DNA of 64,000 nucleotides from Roseiarcus sp963805295 (GTDB taxonomy: Bacteria > Pseudomonadota > Alphaproteobacteria > Rhizobiales > Beijerinckiaceae). The notes under the pieces are model-generated. The model ran no database searches and was not told where the DNA came from. It saw only the letters and a list, made by a program, of their open reading frames with translations. The stretch covers positions 22,907 through 86,906 of the forward strand of contig CAWDTW010000088.1 of assembly GCA_963805295.1 (NCBI GenBank). The letters are read 5' to 3'. The translations under genes were made by a program, and so were the position numbers. This document shows positions 35,459 through 49,466 of the stretch, in pieces. Position 1 is the stretch's first letter. Each line of letters starts with the position of its first letter.

Positions 35459-36871
35459 CTACCGACGCGGCGCGCCGAGGAAGCGGCTGACGCCCGCCTC
35501 GACCTGACGCAAGACGTCGCCCGCCGTCGCGCATGGCGCGGCCGCGTCTTGATCCTCGACCGCCGCAAGACGATCCATCTGCGCAACGAGCGCGGCCGAT
35601 CCTCCCGGAAGCGCGGCGGCCAGGTGAAGAATGGACTGCTGGAGGTCATTGGGCGCCGCCCTCTGCGCAGAAGCGATCTCGTCTGCGGTGGGCGCCACGG
35701 TCGGAAACGCCAGGCTCGCCGGCCCGGAATTGCTCGGCGAGGTCAGCGACAAGGCGGGAAGCAGATCGGGAGCCGCGGCGTCTCGCCGGGTCAGCGGTTC
35801 CCCGAGGTCGAAGAGCTTGCGCAATGTGGAGAGAACCGAAGCATGGTCGAATGGATACCGGGACCCGGCGGGCGGCCGGACAATGCATCCTGCCGGAATC
35901 CACGGAGAAATCAGGACGGCGGGCACTCGAACCCCGTAGCGGTCGAACTTGAAGCCGTCGGGCCAATCGTCGTCGGGCGAAACGGCCTCCGGCGGCGGGA
36001 CATGATCGTAAATCCCTCCATGCTCGTCATAGATGACGATGAAGAGGGTTTGCTCCCAACCGGGGCCGTTGCGAAGGGCGTCGTAGCAACGCGCGATCAG
36101 GCGCTCCCCGTAGGCGACGTTGTGCGGCGGGTGCTGATCGTTCGGCATTCGATGAAAAACGAGGCTCGGGAAATAGCGGGGCTCGATGAAACTGTAGTTC
36201 GGCAGCCGCCCCGCCATGGCGTCGCCCATGAACGCGTCCTCGAAGGGATAGAGATGCTCCGGCAGTTCGCTCCATAGGGCGGAGAGCGTCGCTGTCTGCG
36301 GCGCGTCGTGAAAATAGATGCGCCAGCTTCGCTGACATTGGGTCAGGCGGCTGAAGATCGTCGGCATCAGGTAGGGAAAATGCACCGGCGAATTGTTCAC
36401 ATAACCGGCGGCGGTCCCGGTATGCACGAAGAAGCGGTTTGGCCAAGTCTGGTTCGGCGCCGATGCATGCCAGCGATCCGACATCCCGAACGACCTCGCG
36501 AGCTCACTGATCACCGGAACTTGGTCGGGCGTGAAGCCATGCATAACGCCGCGGGGATCGTTGGTCGCGGTCCTCATGTAGTTGGAGACGAAGCCGGACA
36601 TCGCAGGGGGCGAAGGGGGCTCCAATCCCGCGCCGAAGACCTGCTCCGTCATATCCGCGAAGAGTTCGTTTGGATCGGGATTGGGGAGGCACGCCGCTTC
36701 GGGCGTCATCGCCTCGCTTCTCCAGACATCGAACGTCCTGCTATCCCATTCGTTTAACTCGTCGCCCTTCAGCCCGTCGAAATCCGCGCGGTCGGAATAG
36801 AGACGGCCCAGCACCGAATCAAACGAGCGGTTCTCGAGCATCAGGACGACGACATGCTTGATGTCCGCCAT
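35459..36871 (-). CDS. Phosphoesterase of the phospholipase C/acid phosphatase family
   Basis: About 470 residues. The family motifs are HVVVLMLENRSFDSVLG near the N-terminus, SDRWHASAPNQTWPNRFF in the middle, and IVIYDEHGGIYDHVPPP, which carries metal-binding residues, before RVPAVLISPWI. Bacterial members hydrolyse phosphatidylcholine or act as acid phosphatases. The start is ATG 36871 behind TTGGAGGC; no signal peptide is seen from that start, which is odd for a usually exported enzyme. Divergent from the lipase-like lipoprotein gene 90 bases away, with which it may share a lipid-related role. Confidence 0.88.
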   Translation of the reverse strand: MADIKHVVVLMLENRSFDSVLGRLYSDRADFDGLKGDELNEWDSRTFDVWRSEAMTPEAACLPNPDPNELFADMTEQVFGAGLEPPSPPAMSGFVSNYMRTATNDPRGVMHGFTPDQVPVISELARSFGMSDRWHASAPNQTWPNRFFVHTGTAAGYVNNSPVHFPYLMPTIFSRLTQCQRSWRIYFHDAPQTATLSALWSELPEHLYPFEDAFMGDAMAGRLPNYSFIEPRYFPSLVFHRMPNDQHPPHNVAYGERLIARCYDALRNGPGWEQTLFIVIYDEHGGIYDHVPPPEAVSPDDDWPDGFKFDRYGVRVPAVLISPWIPAGCIVRPPAGSRYPFDHASVLSTLRKLFDLGEPLTRRDAAAPDLLPALSLTSPSNSGPASLAFPTVAPTADEIASAQRAAPNDLQQSILHLAAALPGGSAALVAQMDRLAAVEDQDAAAPCATAGDVLRQVEAGVSRFLGAPRR

Positions 36872-36960
36872 GGAAGCCTCCAATGCGCCGGGAGCTTGAC
36901 GTCCGGCAACCTCCACGCCGATCATGCCCAAGGCCAATCTCATGAGCTTGCGGGGCGCCG

Positions 36961-38022
36961 ATGCGGCGGATGGTAAGCGTTCGAAACGCGGCAAATCTAG
37001 CCGCAATTACGATCGCCATTCCTTTTCTCGGAGGCTGCGCGCAGCTCCATCTGACTCAGGACCCGAATCAAGTCATCCAGCGAACCGAGGGCGAGGACAA
37101 CTACTATACCAAGCAAATTGCCGGCCCGACTGCGGCGCGGGTGTTGCCCTATGCTTTGCTCGCGGAGCAATCTTACGATCCGAGCGTCTACGCCAGGCAT
37201 CGGATGGCGCCGCGAGCGGCCGGCTGCATTTCCGACGATCCTAAGGATTGCGATGCGCTCGGCGATTCAAAGCGCGCGGCCGCCTGGCTCGATCGGTGGC
37301 GCTACGTCTGGAGTTGCGACGGGCCGGACGCGTGCAAGGTGCGGACGCCGGGTCAGAGCGAACCCGTCGGCGGCCTCGGCGTCCAGGTCTGGGCGCGGAA
37401 GGGCGCGCGATGTCCGGAAGCCGTCGTTGCGTTTCGTGGAACGGTCGGCGGTAATAAAGGAGATTGGGAATCCAATTTTCACTGGATATTGCGCGCTTTT
37501 CCCATTTACGACCAATACGATCAGGTCCGAGACCACGTCGGCGACTTCATCGGCCATATCGAGCGGGATAAGTGCTACCGGCCGGGCCCAACGCAGATCA
37601 CAGCGGTCGGGCACTCCCTTGGCGGCGGACTCGCCCAACTCGCGGCCTACTCCGATCCGCGGATACGGCGCGTCTACGCCTTCGATCCCTCGATGGTGGC
37701 CGGCTACTATTCCGTCGATCCGCCCCGCCGCGATCAAAACGTGAAAGGTCTGCGCATGGAGCGCGTCTACGAACACGGGGAGGTCCTCGCCTACGGCCGC
37801 TACGTTCTACGGCAATTCATTCCCCTGTCGCCCTGCAATCCTCGCGTCGTCAGCGTTCGATTCCATGTCATTCATGGAAGTCCGATCGCCCAGCACAGCC
37901 TGACGGATTTAGACAACGGACTGCTCAGAGAAGCGCGCGGCCATCAACCGGAGACGTCGCCGATGGTCGACCAGCCGTGCGGCGTGGATGCGCCGGGCAA
38001 GCCGCTTGTCGCGGCGCAATAG
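36961..38022 (+). CDS. Lipoprotein with class 3 lipase fold
   Basis: About 353 residues. Signal peptide with lipobox IAIPFLGGCAQ predicts lipid attachment at Cys about 26. The hydrolase region has VVAFRGTVGGNKGDWESNFH (oxyanion region typical of class 3 lipases), then the nucleophile elbow ITAVGHSLGGGLAQLAAYS; an Asp follows in VYAFDPSMVAG and a late His in HVIHGSPIAQHSL could complete the triad. Acts in the periplasm or at the outer membrane, likely on acylglycerols or phospholipids. Divergent from the phospholipase-like gene. Confidence 0.85.
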   Translation: MRRMVSVRNAANLAAITIAIPFLGGCAQLHLTQDPNQVIQRTEGEDNYYTKQIAGPTAARVLPYALLAEQSYDPSVYARHRMAPRAAGCISDDPKDCDALGDSKRAAAWLDRWRYVWSCDGPDACKVRTPGQSEPVGGLGVQVWARKGARCPEAVVAFRGTVGGNKGDWESNFHWILRAFPIYDQYDQVRDHVGDFIGHIERDKCYRPGPTQITAVGHSLGGGLAQLAAYSDPRIRRVYAFDPSMVAGYYSVDPPRRDQNVKGLRMERVYEHGEVLAYGRYVLRQFIPLSPCNPRVVSVRFHVIHGSPIAQHSLTDLDNGLLREARGHQPETSPMVDQPCGVDAPGKPLVAAQ

Positions 38023-38090
38023 TTCGCGTCGTTCGGTCGCTATAGGCAAACGAGAGCTTTGGCTCGAATGCGATCGCGCGGGGGCGGACC

Positions 38091-38192
38091 TACTTGGATA
38101 CTGCCCGCCACAAGTTGCACTGCATGACCCTGGCGCAGGCGATCGCCGTCGCCGTCGCGACCGGGGTCATTCCCGCGAAGGCGCTGCAGTAA
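38091..38192 (+). pseudogene. Possible LuxR-type helix-turn-helix tail
   Basis: Reads YLDTARHKLHCMTLAQAIAVAVATGVIPAKALQ (quoted in two parts: YLDTARHKLHCMTLAQAIAV, AVATGVIPAKALQ) and stops. The pattern resembles the recognition helix and end of LuxR/NarL DNA-binding domains. No upstream part exists. A remnant at most. Confidence 0.4.
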
Positions 38193-38209
38193 GCTCGGAG
38201 CAATGCGGC

Positions 38210-38245
38210 AAAGCAGTCATAAAAGCAGCCATAAAAGCAATCATA
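38210..38245 (+). repeat. Three tandem 12-bp repeats AAAGCA(G/A)(T/C)CATA
   Basis: Units at 38210-38221, 38222-38233 and 38234-38245 differ at two positions only. They are AT-rich against the high-GC background and lie in gene debris. Function unknown; iteron-like spacing is noted but no replication gene is near. Confidence 0.8.
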
Positions 38246-38309
38246 GCAGAGCAAACATAGAACATTCCTCCCGCGGGCGGCTTGCCGGCCGGTCAGAGGG
38301 CCGGCTGCG

Positions 38310-38426
38310 CGAGAGGAAGGCGAAGCCGCCCGACGACAGCGAGAATTCGATCGCCTCGACCGCGCGCCAGCGGTCCCGGCCGCCGTGCGCATGAATCGTC
38401 TCCTCGAGCAGCTCGCGGGATTTCAT
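38310..38426 (-). pseudogene. N-terminal remnant of a conserved hypothetical protein
   Basis: MKSRELLEETIHAHGGRDRW, then RAVEAIEFSLSSGGFAFLSR, resembles the first 40 residues of an uncharacterised family in Hyphomicrobiales (pattern AHGGLDRWRAVxAI, LSSGGLAF). The frame then enters repeat-like basic sequence and stops at 38241. Truncated, with no trace of the rest. Confidence 0.5.
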
Positions 38427-38478
38427 TCCCATCTCGTCCATCCGGCGAGGCCAGCACGGTCAGCTCCGCCGCCGACAG

Positions 38479-38504
38479 AAAAACCCGCCGTCGCCGGCGG
38501 GTTT
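38479..38504 (-). terminator. Rho-independent terminator of the liv operon
   Basis: Perfect stem AAACCCGCCG / CGGCGGGTTT (38481-38490 with 38495-38504), four-base loop, and a run of five U on the reverse-strand transcript (AAAAA at 38479-38483 on the given strand). It lies 29 bases beyond the livK stop codon. Textbook intrinsic terminator. Confidence 0.88.
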
Positions 38505-38532
38505 CCCTTGTTTCGCTGGCGCCGCGCCGGGA

Positions 38533-39648
38533 TCACATCTGCTTGTAGGTCATCTTGCCGTCGGGGGCCTTCTCCCAGACGTACCAGACGTAGTCGACGT
38601 TCGTGCGGTCGCCCTTCTTGTCATAGGCGATGTCGCCGATGGCGGTGTGGAACGTCATGCCCGAATGCATCACTTCCGCGACCTTCTTCGGATCGAGCGA
38701 CTTCGCCTTCTCGGCCGCCTGCCTGATGATCTGGACCGCGGCGTAGGAGTAGAGCGTATAGGCCTCCGGATCGAAGTTCTTCGCCTTGAACTCGGCGACG
38801 ATGTCCTTGGCGAGCGGGTTGTTTCGCGCGTCGGGGCCGAAGGTCATCAGCGTGCCTTCGACGCCCGGCCCGCCGATCTGGGCGAACTCGTCTGTTGTGA
38901 TGCCGTCCCCGGAAATCATGACGGTGTTCAGGCCCTGGTCGCGCATCTGGCGCAGGATGAGGCCGCCCTCGGTCTGCAGGCCGCCCCACATCAGATAGTC
39001 GGCGCCGGATTCCTTGATCTTGGAGACGATCGCCGAATAGTCCTTTTCGCCGGTGTTCACGCCTTCGTAAAGCACCTCATGGATGCCGAACTTATGCATC
39101 TCGTCGCGCGCGACGTCGGCGAGCCCCTTGCCGTAGGTCGTCTTGTCATGGACGATTGCGATCTTCTTGCCCTTGAGATGATCGCGCGCGTATTCGGCCC
39201 ACACGAGACCCTGCTGGTCGTCACGGCCGCAGGTGCGGAAGACGTCCCAAAGTTTGCGGTCGGTGACCTTGGGATTGGTCGCCGACGGGGTAATCATCAG
39301 GACTCCATTTTCGGTGTAGACGTCCGAGGACGGGATGGTCACGCCGGAATTGAAGGGACCGACGACGAACTTGACGCCGTCGCCGACGAACTTGTTGGCG
39401 ACCGAAACGCCCTGCTTCGGATCGCCCACGTCGTCGCCTTGCTCGAGTTCGATCTTCTGGCCGAGGATGCCGCCGGCCTTGTTGATGTCGTCGACCGCCT
39501 GTTGCGTGCCGTTCACCAGTTGCGAGCCGAAGGCGGCGCTCGGTCCGGTGATCGGCCCGGTCACGCCCATCTTGATCTGGGCGCTGGCGGCGCCGGAGAC
39601 CGCCAGGGCGGCGGCGAACACGGCGCCGGACAACCAGTATTTCATCAT
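38533..39648 (-). CDS. livK: Branched-chain amino acid ABC transporter binding protein
   Basis: Periplasmic Leu/Ile/Val-type binding protein of about 371 residues. Signal peptide MMKYWLSGAVFAAALAVSG with cleavage after ASA-Q. The mature domain starts IKMGVTGPITGPSAAFGSQL and contains GVTIPSSDVYTENGVLMITPSATNP, KKIAIVHDKTTYGKGLAD, GGLQTEGGLILRQMR and SGDGITTDEF (partial quotes). The ATG at 39648 follows GGGAG; upstream in-frame residues are unlikely signal sequence. Last gene of the liv operon, followed by a strong terminator. Ligand could also be aromatic amino acids or amides. Confidence 0.94.
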   Translation of the reverse strand: MMKYWLSGAVFAAALAVSGAASAQIKMGVTGPITGPSAAFGSQLVNGTQQAVDDINKAGGILGQKIELEQGDDVGDPKQGVSVANKFVGDGVKFVVGPFNSGVTIPSSDVYTENGVLMITPSATNPKVTDRKLWDVFRTCGRDDQQGLVWAEYARDHLKGKKIAIVHDKTTYGKGLADVARDEMHKFGIHEVLYEGVNTGEKDYSAIVSKIKESGADYLMWGGLQTEGGLILRQMRDQGLNTVMISGDGITTDEFAQIGGPGVEGTLMTFGPDARNNPLAKDIVAEFKAKNFDPEAYTLYSYAAVQIIRQAAEKAKSLDPKKVAEVMHSGMTFHTAIGDIAYDKKGDRTNVDYVWYVWEKAPDGKMTYKQM

Positions 39649-39795
39649 ACGCTTACTCCCTTGAGTTCGGGGCGCTCGGGCCTCCCTGAGCGCCCGCGGC
39701 GGAGGCAAGTCCGCCATGGGCGCGGATACTTTCCCGTTTTCGAGAAAGAGTCACCTTAAAAAACGTCGGTCCTCGGCCGGCCTATCTTCGGGCTT

Positions 39796-40151
39796 TCAGC
39801 CCTTGCCCTTCACGCGCCAATTCAATCCCGCGCGCTCGTAAGCCCACGAATATTGGGTCGCCATCTGGGCGGCGCGCATGGCGCGGTAACCCAAGGCGGC
39901 GACGATCATCGTCCAGACGTAAGCGACCAGAAAGAAATGAAGCGACAGCAGCGTTTCCCCATAGAGCGCGTAATGCAGAAACCGCACGCCGGCGGTGAGG
40001 AAAAGCATGTAGGGCGCGATCATCGGCATCGGCCGCCAGGTCTGCGCCATAGCCCGGCCCGCCGCCCAGGCGCCCGCGCCGCCGAGGATCAGCGTGATGA
40101 GCACGAAAGTTAACAAACCGTAAGGCGAGTTTTCCCACAGGATCCCCGCCA

Positions 40152-40152
<1 letters not shown>
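39796..40152 (-). CDS. DUF6867-type small membrane protein of the liv operon
   Basis: About 118 residues with three hydrophobic segments (YGLLTFVLITLILGGAGAW, IAPYMLFLTAGVRFLHYALY, LHFFLVAYVWTMIVAALGYR) and a basic tail ending RAGLNWRVKGKG. A protein of this form sits between livF and livK in many Hyphomicrobiales and is annotated as DUF6867. Its ATG overlaps the livF stop, so it is translationally coupled to the transporter ATPase. Role unknown; its constant position suggests a transporter accessory subunit. Confidence 0.82.
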
Positions 40153-40888
<736 letters not shown>

Positions 40889-40892
<4 letters not shown>

Positions 40893-41799
40893 TGCTCGAG
40901 CTCCTTCTCGATGGCTTCGACTTCCTCTTCGTCGGCGACGCCGAGATAGGCGGCGATGACCTTCGGATCGGCGCGCACTTCCGCGGGCGTGCCGTCGGCG
41001 ATCTTCACGCCGTAGTCGAGCACCACCACGTGGTCGGAGATCTGCATCACAACCGACATGTCGTGCTCGATGAGCAGCACCGACGTATTGTGGTCGGCGC
41101 GGATCGAGCGCAGGAGCGCGTTCAAATCCGCCGACTCGCGCGGGTTGAGGCCGGCGGCCGGCTCGTCGAGGCACAGCAGCACCGGATCGGTGCACATGGC
41201 GCGGGCGATCTCGAGCCGGCGCTGCGCGCCGTAGGGCAGTTCGCCCGCCGGGTCGTCCGCGCGGTCCGTGAGCCCGATCTTGTCGAGCCAGTATTTCGCC
41301 CGGTCGATCGCCTCGGCTTCCTTGCGGCGATAGCTCGGCGCGCCGATGAGGCCAAGCACCGTCATTCCGCTTGCGCGCATCAGCGGATTATGGTGCGCGA
41401 CGAGAAGGTTCTCCAGCGCCGTCATGCCCTGAAAGAGCCGGATGTTCTGAAACGTTCGCGCCACTCGCGCGGTGCGCGCGATCTCGTGGTCCGGCATGCG
41501 CTCGAGCAGGAACAGTTCGCCGTTCGCGGTCGCGGCGTGGCGGCCGCTCGCGCGCGTGGCGGCGGCAATGTCTTCGGGCGTGGCGAAGCCGTCGCGCGCG
41601 AACGCGAGCCGTCCTTCGGTCGGCTTGTAGAAGCCGGTGACGCAGTTGAACACGGTCGTTTTGCCGGCGCCATTCGGCCCGATCAGCGCGGTGATGTCGC
41701 CTCGCCCGACCAGGAACGAGAAGGCGTTCACCGCGACGAGGCCGCCGAACCGCATGGTGAGGTTTTCGACGGCGAGCAGCGGACTGGTCAGCCAGTTCA

Positions 41800-41800
<1 letters not shown>
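40889..41800 (-). CDS. livG: Branched-chain amino acid ABC transporter ATPase LivG
   Basis: ATPase of about 303 residues. LAVENLTMRFGGLVAVNAFS, Walker A ALIGPNGAGKTTVFNCVTGF, the LivG helix RTFQNIRLFQGMTALENLLVA (partial), signature ELPYGAQRRLEIARAMCTDP, Walker B LLCLDEPAAGLNP, H-loop LLIEHDMSVVM. An insertion of about 30 residues after FYKPTEG (RDGFATPEDIAAATRASG) is longer than in E. coli. Overlaps livM (TGATG) and livF (ATGA). Confidence 0.95.
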
Positions 41801-43254
<1,454 letters not shown>

Positions 43255-43256
43255 GC

Positions 43257-44171
43257 TCAGACCTTTTCCACTTCAGGTCGGCCGAGGATGCCGGAGGGCA
43301 TGAAAATCAGGGTGATGGCGAGAATCATGAACGCCGCCACGTCCTTGTAGTCGGTGGTGAAATAGGACGACCAGAACACCTCGATGAGGCCGATCAGGAG
43401 GCCGCCGAGCACGGCGCCCGGCAGCGAGCCGATGCCCCCCAGCACCGCGGCGGTGAAGGCCTTGACGCCCGGCACGAAGCCGTCGGCGAAGTTGACCACC
43501 CCGTAGTAGATGACGAACATGACCCCGGCGACCGCCGCCAGCGCCGCGCCGATGACGAAGGTGATCGAAATCGTCGCGTCGACGTCGATGCCCAGCAACG
43601 CCGCCATCCTGCGATCCTGCTCGCAGGCGCGCTGCGCGCGGCCGAGCGCGGTGTAACGGACGAGATACCAGAAGGCGGCGAGCAGCACGGCGGTCACGAC
43701 CATGATGAGGATCTGGCGCACCGAGAGCGTCACGTCATAAGCGCCGCCGGTCAGGTTGAAGACGTGGTTGGGCAATTGCGGCGCGGGCTTGTTGCGCGGA
43801 CCCTGCACGACCTGGACGAAATTCGACAGGAAGATCGACATGCCGATCGCCGAGATCAGCGGCGCGAGGCGGAACGAGCCGCGCAACGGACGGTAGGCGA
43901 GCCGTTCGATCGTCCAGTTCCAGAGCGCGGTCAGCGCCATCCCCCCGATCATCACCACGACGAAGGCGATCGGCAACGAGCCCAGATGCAAAATCTGGGT
44001 CAGGATCATGAAGAGGATCAGCGCAATGAACGCCGACAGCATGAACAGGTCGCCGTGGGCGAAATTGACCATGCCGATGATGCCGAAAACCATCGTATAG
44101 CCGATGGCGATGAGTTCGTAGATCGAGCCGAGCGTCAGCCCATTGATCAACTGCTGCAGGAAATTATCCAT
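43257..44171 (-). CDS. livH: Branched-chain amino acid ABC transporter permease LivH
   Basis: First gene of the operon; permease of about 304 residues with eight helices. MDNFLQQLINGLTLGSIYEL, AIGYTMVFGIIGMVNFAHGD, GRAQRACEQDRRMAALLGID (the EAA-like coupling loop), and VLGGIGSLPGAVLGGLLIGL are the usual LivH motifs. Start ATG 44171 lies 515 bases from the divergent coxG gene, where the promoter must be. Confidence 0.95.
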   Translation of the reverse strand: MDNFLQQLINGLTLGSIYELIAIGYTMVFGIIGMVNFAHGDLFMLSAFIALILFMILTQILHLGSLPIAFVVVMIGGMALTALWNWTIERLAYRPLRGSFRLAPLISAIGMSIFLSNFVQVVQGPRNKPAPQLPNHVFNLTGGAYDVTLSVRQILIMVVTAVLLAAFWYLVRYTALGRAQRACEQDRRMAALLGIDVDATISITFVIGAALAAVAGVMFVIYYGVVNFADGFVPGVKAFTAAVLGGIGSLPGAVLGGLLIGLIEVFWSSYFTTDYKDVAAFMILAITLIFMPSGILGRPEVEKV

Positions 44172-44686
44172 GCGCCAACGGTCCCTCCGGTTTCCTCCGG
44201 CTTCGCAGGAAACGTGCCAAGGTTACGCTCAGCCGTCCTGTCGATGAATTCGAGCCGTCCATTCTAGCGCTTAGCCCGTCGCAATTCGAGGGTTCAAGGC
44301 CGCGCCCGTCGTCTTTCGGCAGCCTACCCGTCGCAGGTTGTGGCGGCAACCGCGTCAACGTCGAACGGCTTTTGGCCAAGCACGCCTTGCTGGCGGAGCC
44401 GGCGGCGGCGGAGCGCGCCCGCGGGCGATTGCGCGCGACCCGCCAGTCGCTCGAACGATCCGTACGTATATATCGGCTTCTCGGCCAAACAATTGCCTCG
44501 GCAATGTCATATCTGAAAAGAAATAGCGGACGTTTGTCCTCGATATGGACTTTGGCGCCGACGACAGTGTACCAAAATCATCGTATACATCGCTTACGGC
44601 AAATCGCTGCGGTCGAGAGCGCCCGATGAAGGCGTGAACGGGGGCGAATCGACGGGCGGCTTGCGTCCGCCGAGGGAGGAACGTTC
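44172..44686. promoter_or_regulatory. Divergent intergenic region between livH and coxG
   Basis: About 515 bases, no supported gene. An AT-rich zone (44456-44610, with CGTACGTATATATCGG and GTATACA) suits promoters. The perfect inverted repeat ATTGCC-TC-GGCAAT at 44492-44505 is a candidate operator. The coxG ribosome-binding site GGGAGGAA lies 7 bases before its ATG. Confidence 0.45.
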
Positions 44687-45219
44687 ATGGCGATGACGAT
44701 GACCGGGGAGGCGACGCTTCCGGCCGCAAGACCGAAGGTGTGGGCGTTGCTCAACGATCCGGCGGTCCTCCAAGCCTGCATTCCCGGCTGCCAATCGCTC
44801 GAAAGGACGGGCGACAACGGCTTCGCCGCCGTGGTCAAGGCCAAGATCGGCCCGGTCTCCGCCACTTTCAAAGGCAAGGTCGAACTCTCCGACATCGTCC
44901 CAGACGTCAGCTACACCATCGCGGGCGAGGGCGAGGGCGGCGTCGCCGGCTTCGCCAAGGGCGCCGCCAAAGTGTCGCTCGCCGACGCCGAGGGCGGCAC
45001 GCTGCTGCGCTACGACGTCGAGGCCCATGTCGGGGGCAAGATGGCCCAGCTCGGCTCGCGGCTGATCGACGGCGTGGCGAAGGGCATGGCCGACAAGTTC
45101 TTCGCCAGCTTCGCCGAGGCCGCCGGCGGGCGCGCCGCGCCCGCGGAGCCCGCGCGGCCCGCCGGCGCGCCGCAAGCTGTCCCACCGAAGAAGACGTCAT
45201 GGTTCAGGAGGATATGGGA

Positions 45220-45244
<25 letters not shown>
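44687..45244 (+). CDS. coxG: CO-dehydrogenase subunit G (CoxG, SRPBCC fold)
   Basis: About 185 residues. SRPBCC/START-like domain with ATLPAARPKVWALLNDPAVL, CIPGCQSLERTG and YDVEAHVGGKMAQLGSRLID, all CoxG hallmarks, then a Pro/Ala linker and an amphipathic aromatic tail SWFRRIWEWFMSLWR, the typical membrane-binding anchor. CoxG proteins link the CODH complex to the membrane and its quinone pool. The last 25 bases of the gene overlap coxS and supply its AGGAGG ribosome-binding site, so the anchor codons do double duty. First gene of the cluster. Confidence 0.93.
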
Positions 45245-45714
<470 letters not shown>

Positions 45715-45748
45715 AGCACGCTTTGAAGCCGTTCCAAGGGAGAGAAAC

Positions 45749-48131
<2,383 letters not shown>

Positions 48132-48189
48132 TTCGAACCGGAGGCGGCCCTCGCGCCGCCTGCCCTGACCCCTCATTCGGAGACATTCG

Positions 48190-48984
48190 ATGTACGCCTT
48201 TGAATATCACCGCCCGCACACGCTCTCGGGCGCGCTCGCCGACCTCGAAAAGCCGGACGCCAAGGCGCTCGCCGGCGGCATGACGCTGATCCCGACGATG
48301 AAGCAGCGCCTCGCCGCGCCCTCCGCCATCATCGAACTGAAGGACGTGCCGGAGCTTTCCGGCCTCTCCCGCGACGGCGACAATCTCGTGATCGGGGCGA
48401 TGACCCGGCACGCCGAAGTGGTCCGCAGTCCCGTCGTAAAGGCCGCGATTCCCCCGCTCTCGACGCTCGCCGCCGGCATCGGCGACCCGCACGTGCGCAA
48501 CCGCGGCACCATCGGCGGCTCGCTCGCCAACAACGATCCGGCCGCCGACTATCCCGCAGCCGTCCTCGCCCTCGGAGCGACCGTCGTCACCAGCAAGCGC
48601 CGCATCGCCGCCGACGACTATTTCAAGGGCCTGTTCGAGACCGCGCTCGAACCCGGTGAACTCATCACCCAGGTGAGCTTCCCGATCCCGCAAAAGGCGG
48701 CCTACATGAAATTCGCCAACCCCGCCTCGCGCTATGCGCTGGTCGGCGTTTTCGTGGCCAAGACCGCCGGCGGCGTGCGCGTCGCGGTGACCGGCGCGGG
48801 CGAAAATGGCGTCTTCCGTGCGAGCGCGATGGAAGCCGCCCTGAACGCAAACTTTTCGGCCTCGGCGCTCGACGGCGTCTCGGTTCCCGCCGACGGCCTC
48901 AACTCCGACATCCACGCCGACGCCGACTATCGCGCCCATCTGATCGGCGTAATGGCCAAGCGCGCAGTCGCGGCGGCGGGCTGA
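48190..48984 (+). CDS. coxM: CO-dehydrogenase-type medium subunit, FAD-binding
   Basis: Flavoprotein subunit of about 264 residues. FAD motifs ALAGGMTLIPTMKQRLAAP and NRGTIGGSLANNDPAADYPA are intact; GDPHVRNRG and ISRYALVG-like SRYALVGVFVAK follow. The N-terminus FEYHRPHTLSGALADL is standard. Behind GGAGACATTCG ribosome-binding sequence. Electrons go from the Mo site via CoxS to this FAD. A 480-base gap follows before coxD. Confidence 0.95.
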   Translation: MYAFEYHRPHTLSGALADLEKPDAKALAGGMTLIPTMKQRLAAPSAIIELKDVPELSGLSRDGDNLVIGAMTRHAEVVRSPVVKAAIPPLSTLAAGIGDPHVRNRGTIGGSLANNDPAADYPAAVLALGATVVTSKRRIAADDYFKGLFETALEPGELITQVSFPIPQKAAYMKFANPASRYALVGVFVAKTAGGVRVAVTGAGENGVFRASAMEAALNANFSASALDGVSVPADGLNSDIHADADYRAHLIGVMAKRAVAAAG

Positions 48985-49466
48985 GATCCGGGACCGGATC
49001 GAGCAGGGCGGGAGGAAGCAAGTCAGCCCTTCCGCCCGGCGGCCCTTGTTGCTCGGCTAATCGACACCCTCAGCGAGTTCTTTGCTGATGAGGTCTTCAG
49101 CGACCGAAGCCTTGAGCGACCGCTCGTTGCCGAATTCCCTGTTCTGGTCTAATGGCGCATTTAATCCGCTGATAATTGCGAAATTTTCCGCTGTTCCGCT
49201 GCGTAGGGAATTTTATTGCAAGTCTCTGGAATCCCTTCGTTTGCGCGACGACTTTTCGGCTCGATGGCCGGAAAAAGAAGAATTCCTGCTTTTTTGCCTG
49301 TTGGCAGGGAACTTGACCGTCGCGCTCGCGCCCGGAACGTATCGGCTGCGCCTCGAGGCCCGCAAAAACCTCCCGGCGGCGGGGGCGACAATCGAGTTTG
49401 CCGGCGCCCTTGATCTGTTTGGCTGTCGGGCCGATGAATAGGCCCCTCTCCCACGGCAGAGTGTCC
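48985..49466. other. Gap inside the cox cluster with degenerate repeat-like sequence
   Basis: About 480 bases between coxM and the MoxR gene. The tract 49140-49320 is AT-richer, and on the reverse strand contains spaced AGGGAATT, CAGGAATTC and CAGGGAATTC boxes like those of the 21-bp repeat arrays elsewhere in the window. Frames here have no family. The gap is unexpected in an otherwise tightly overlapped cluster and looks like inserted repeat sequence. Confidence 0.5.

Noticed and set aside
38201..38250. CRISPR-like array of three short repeats
   Set aside because: Units are 12 bp, directly adjacent with no spacers, and no cas gene is present.
44372..44629. Small forward open frame of 85 codons before coxG
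   Set aside because: No ribosome-binding site, no conserved motif, and it spans the AT-rich promoter zone.
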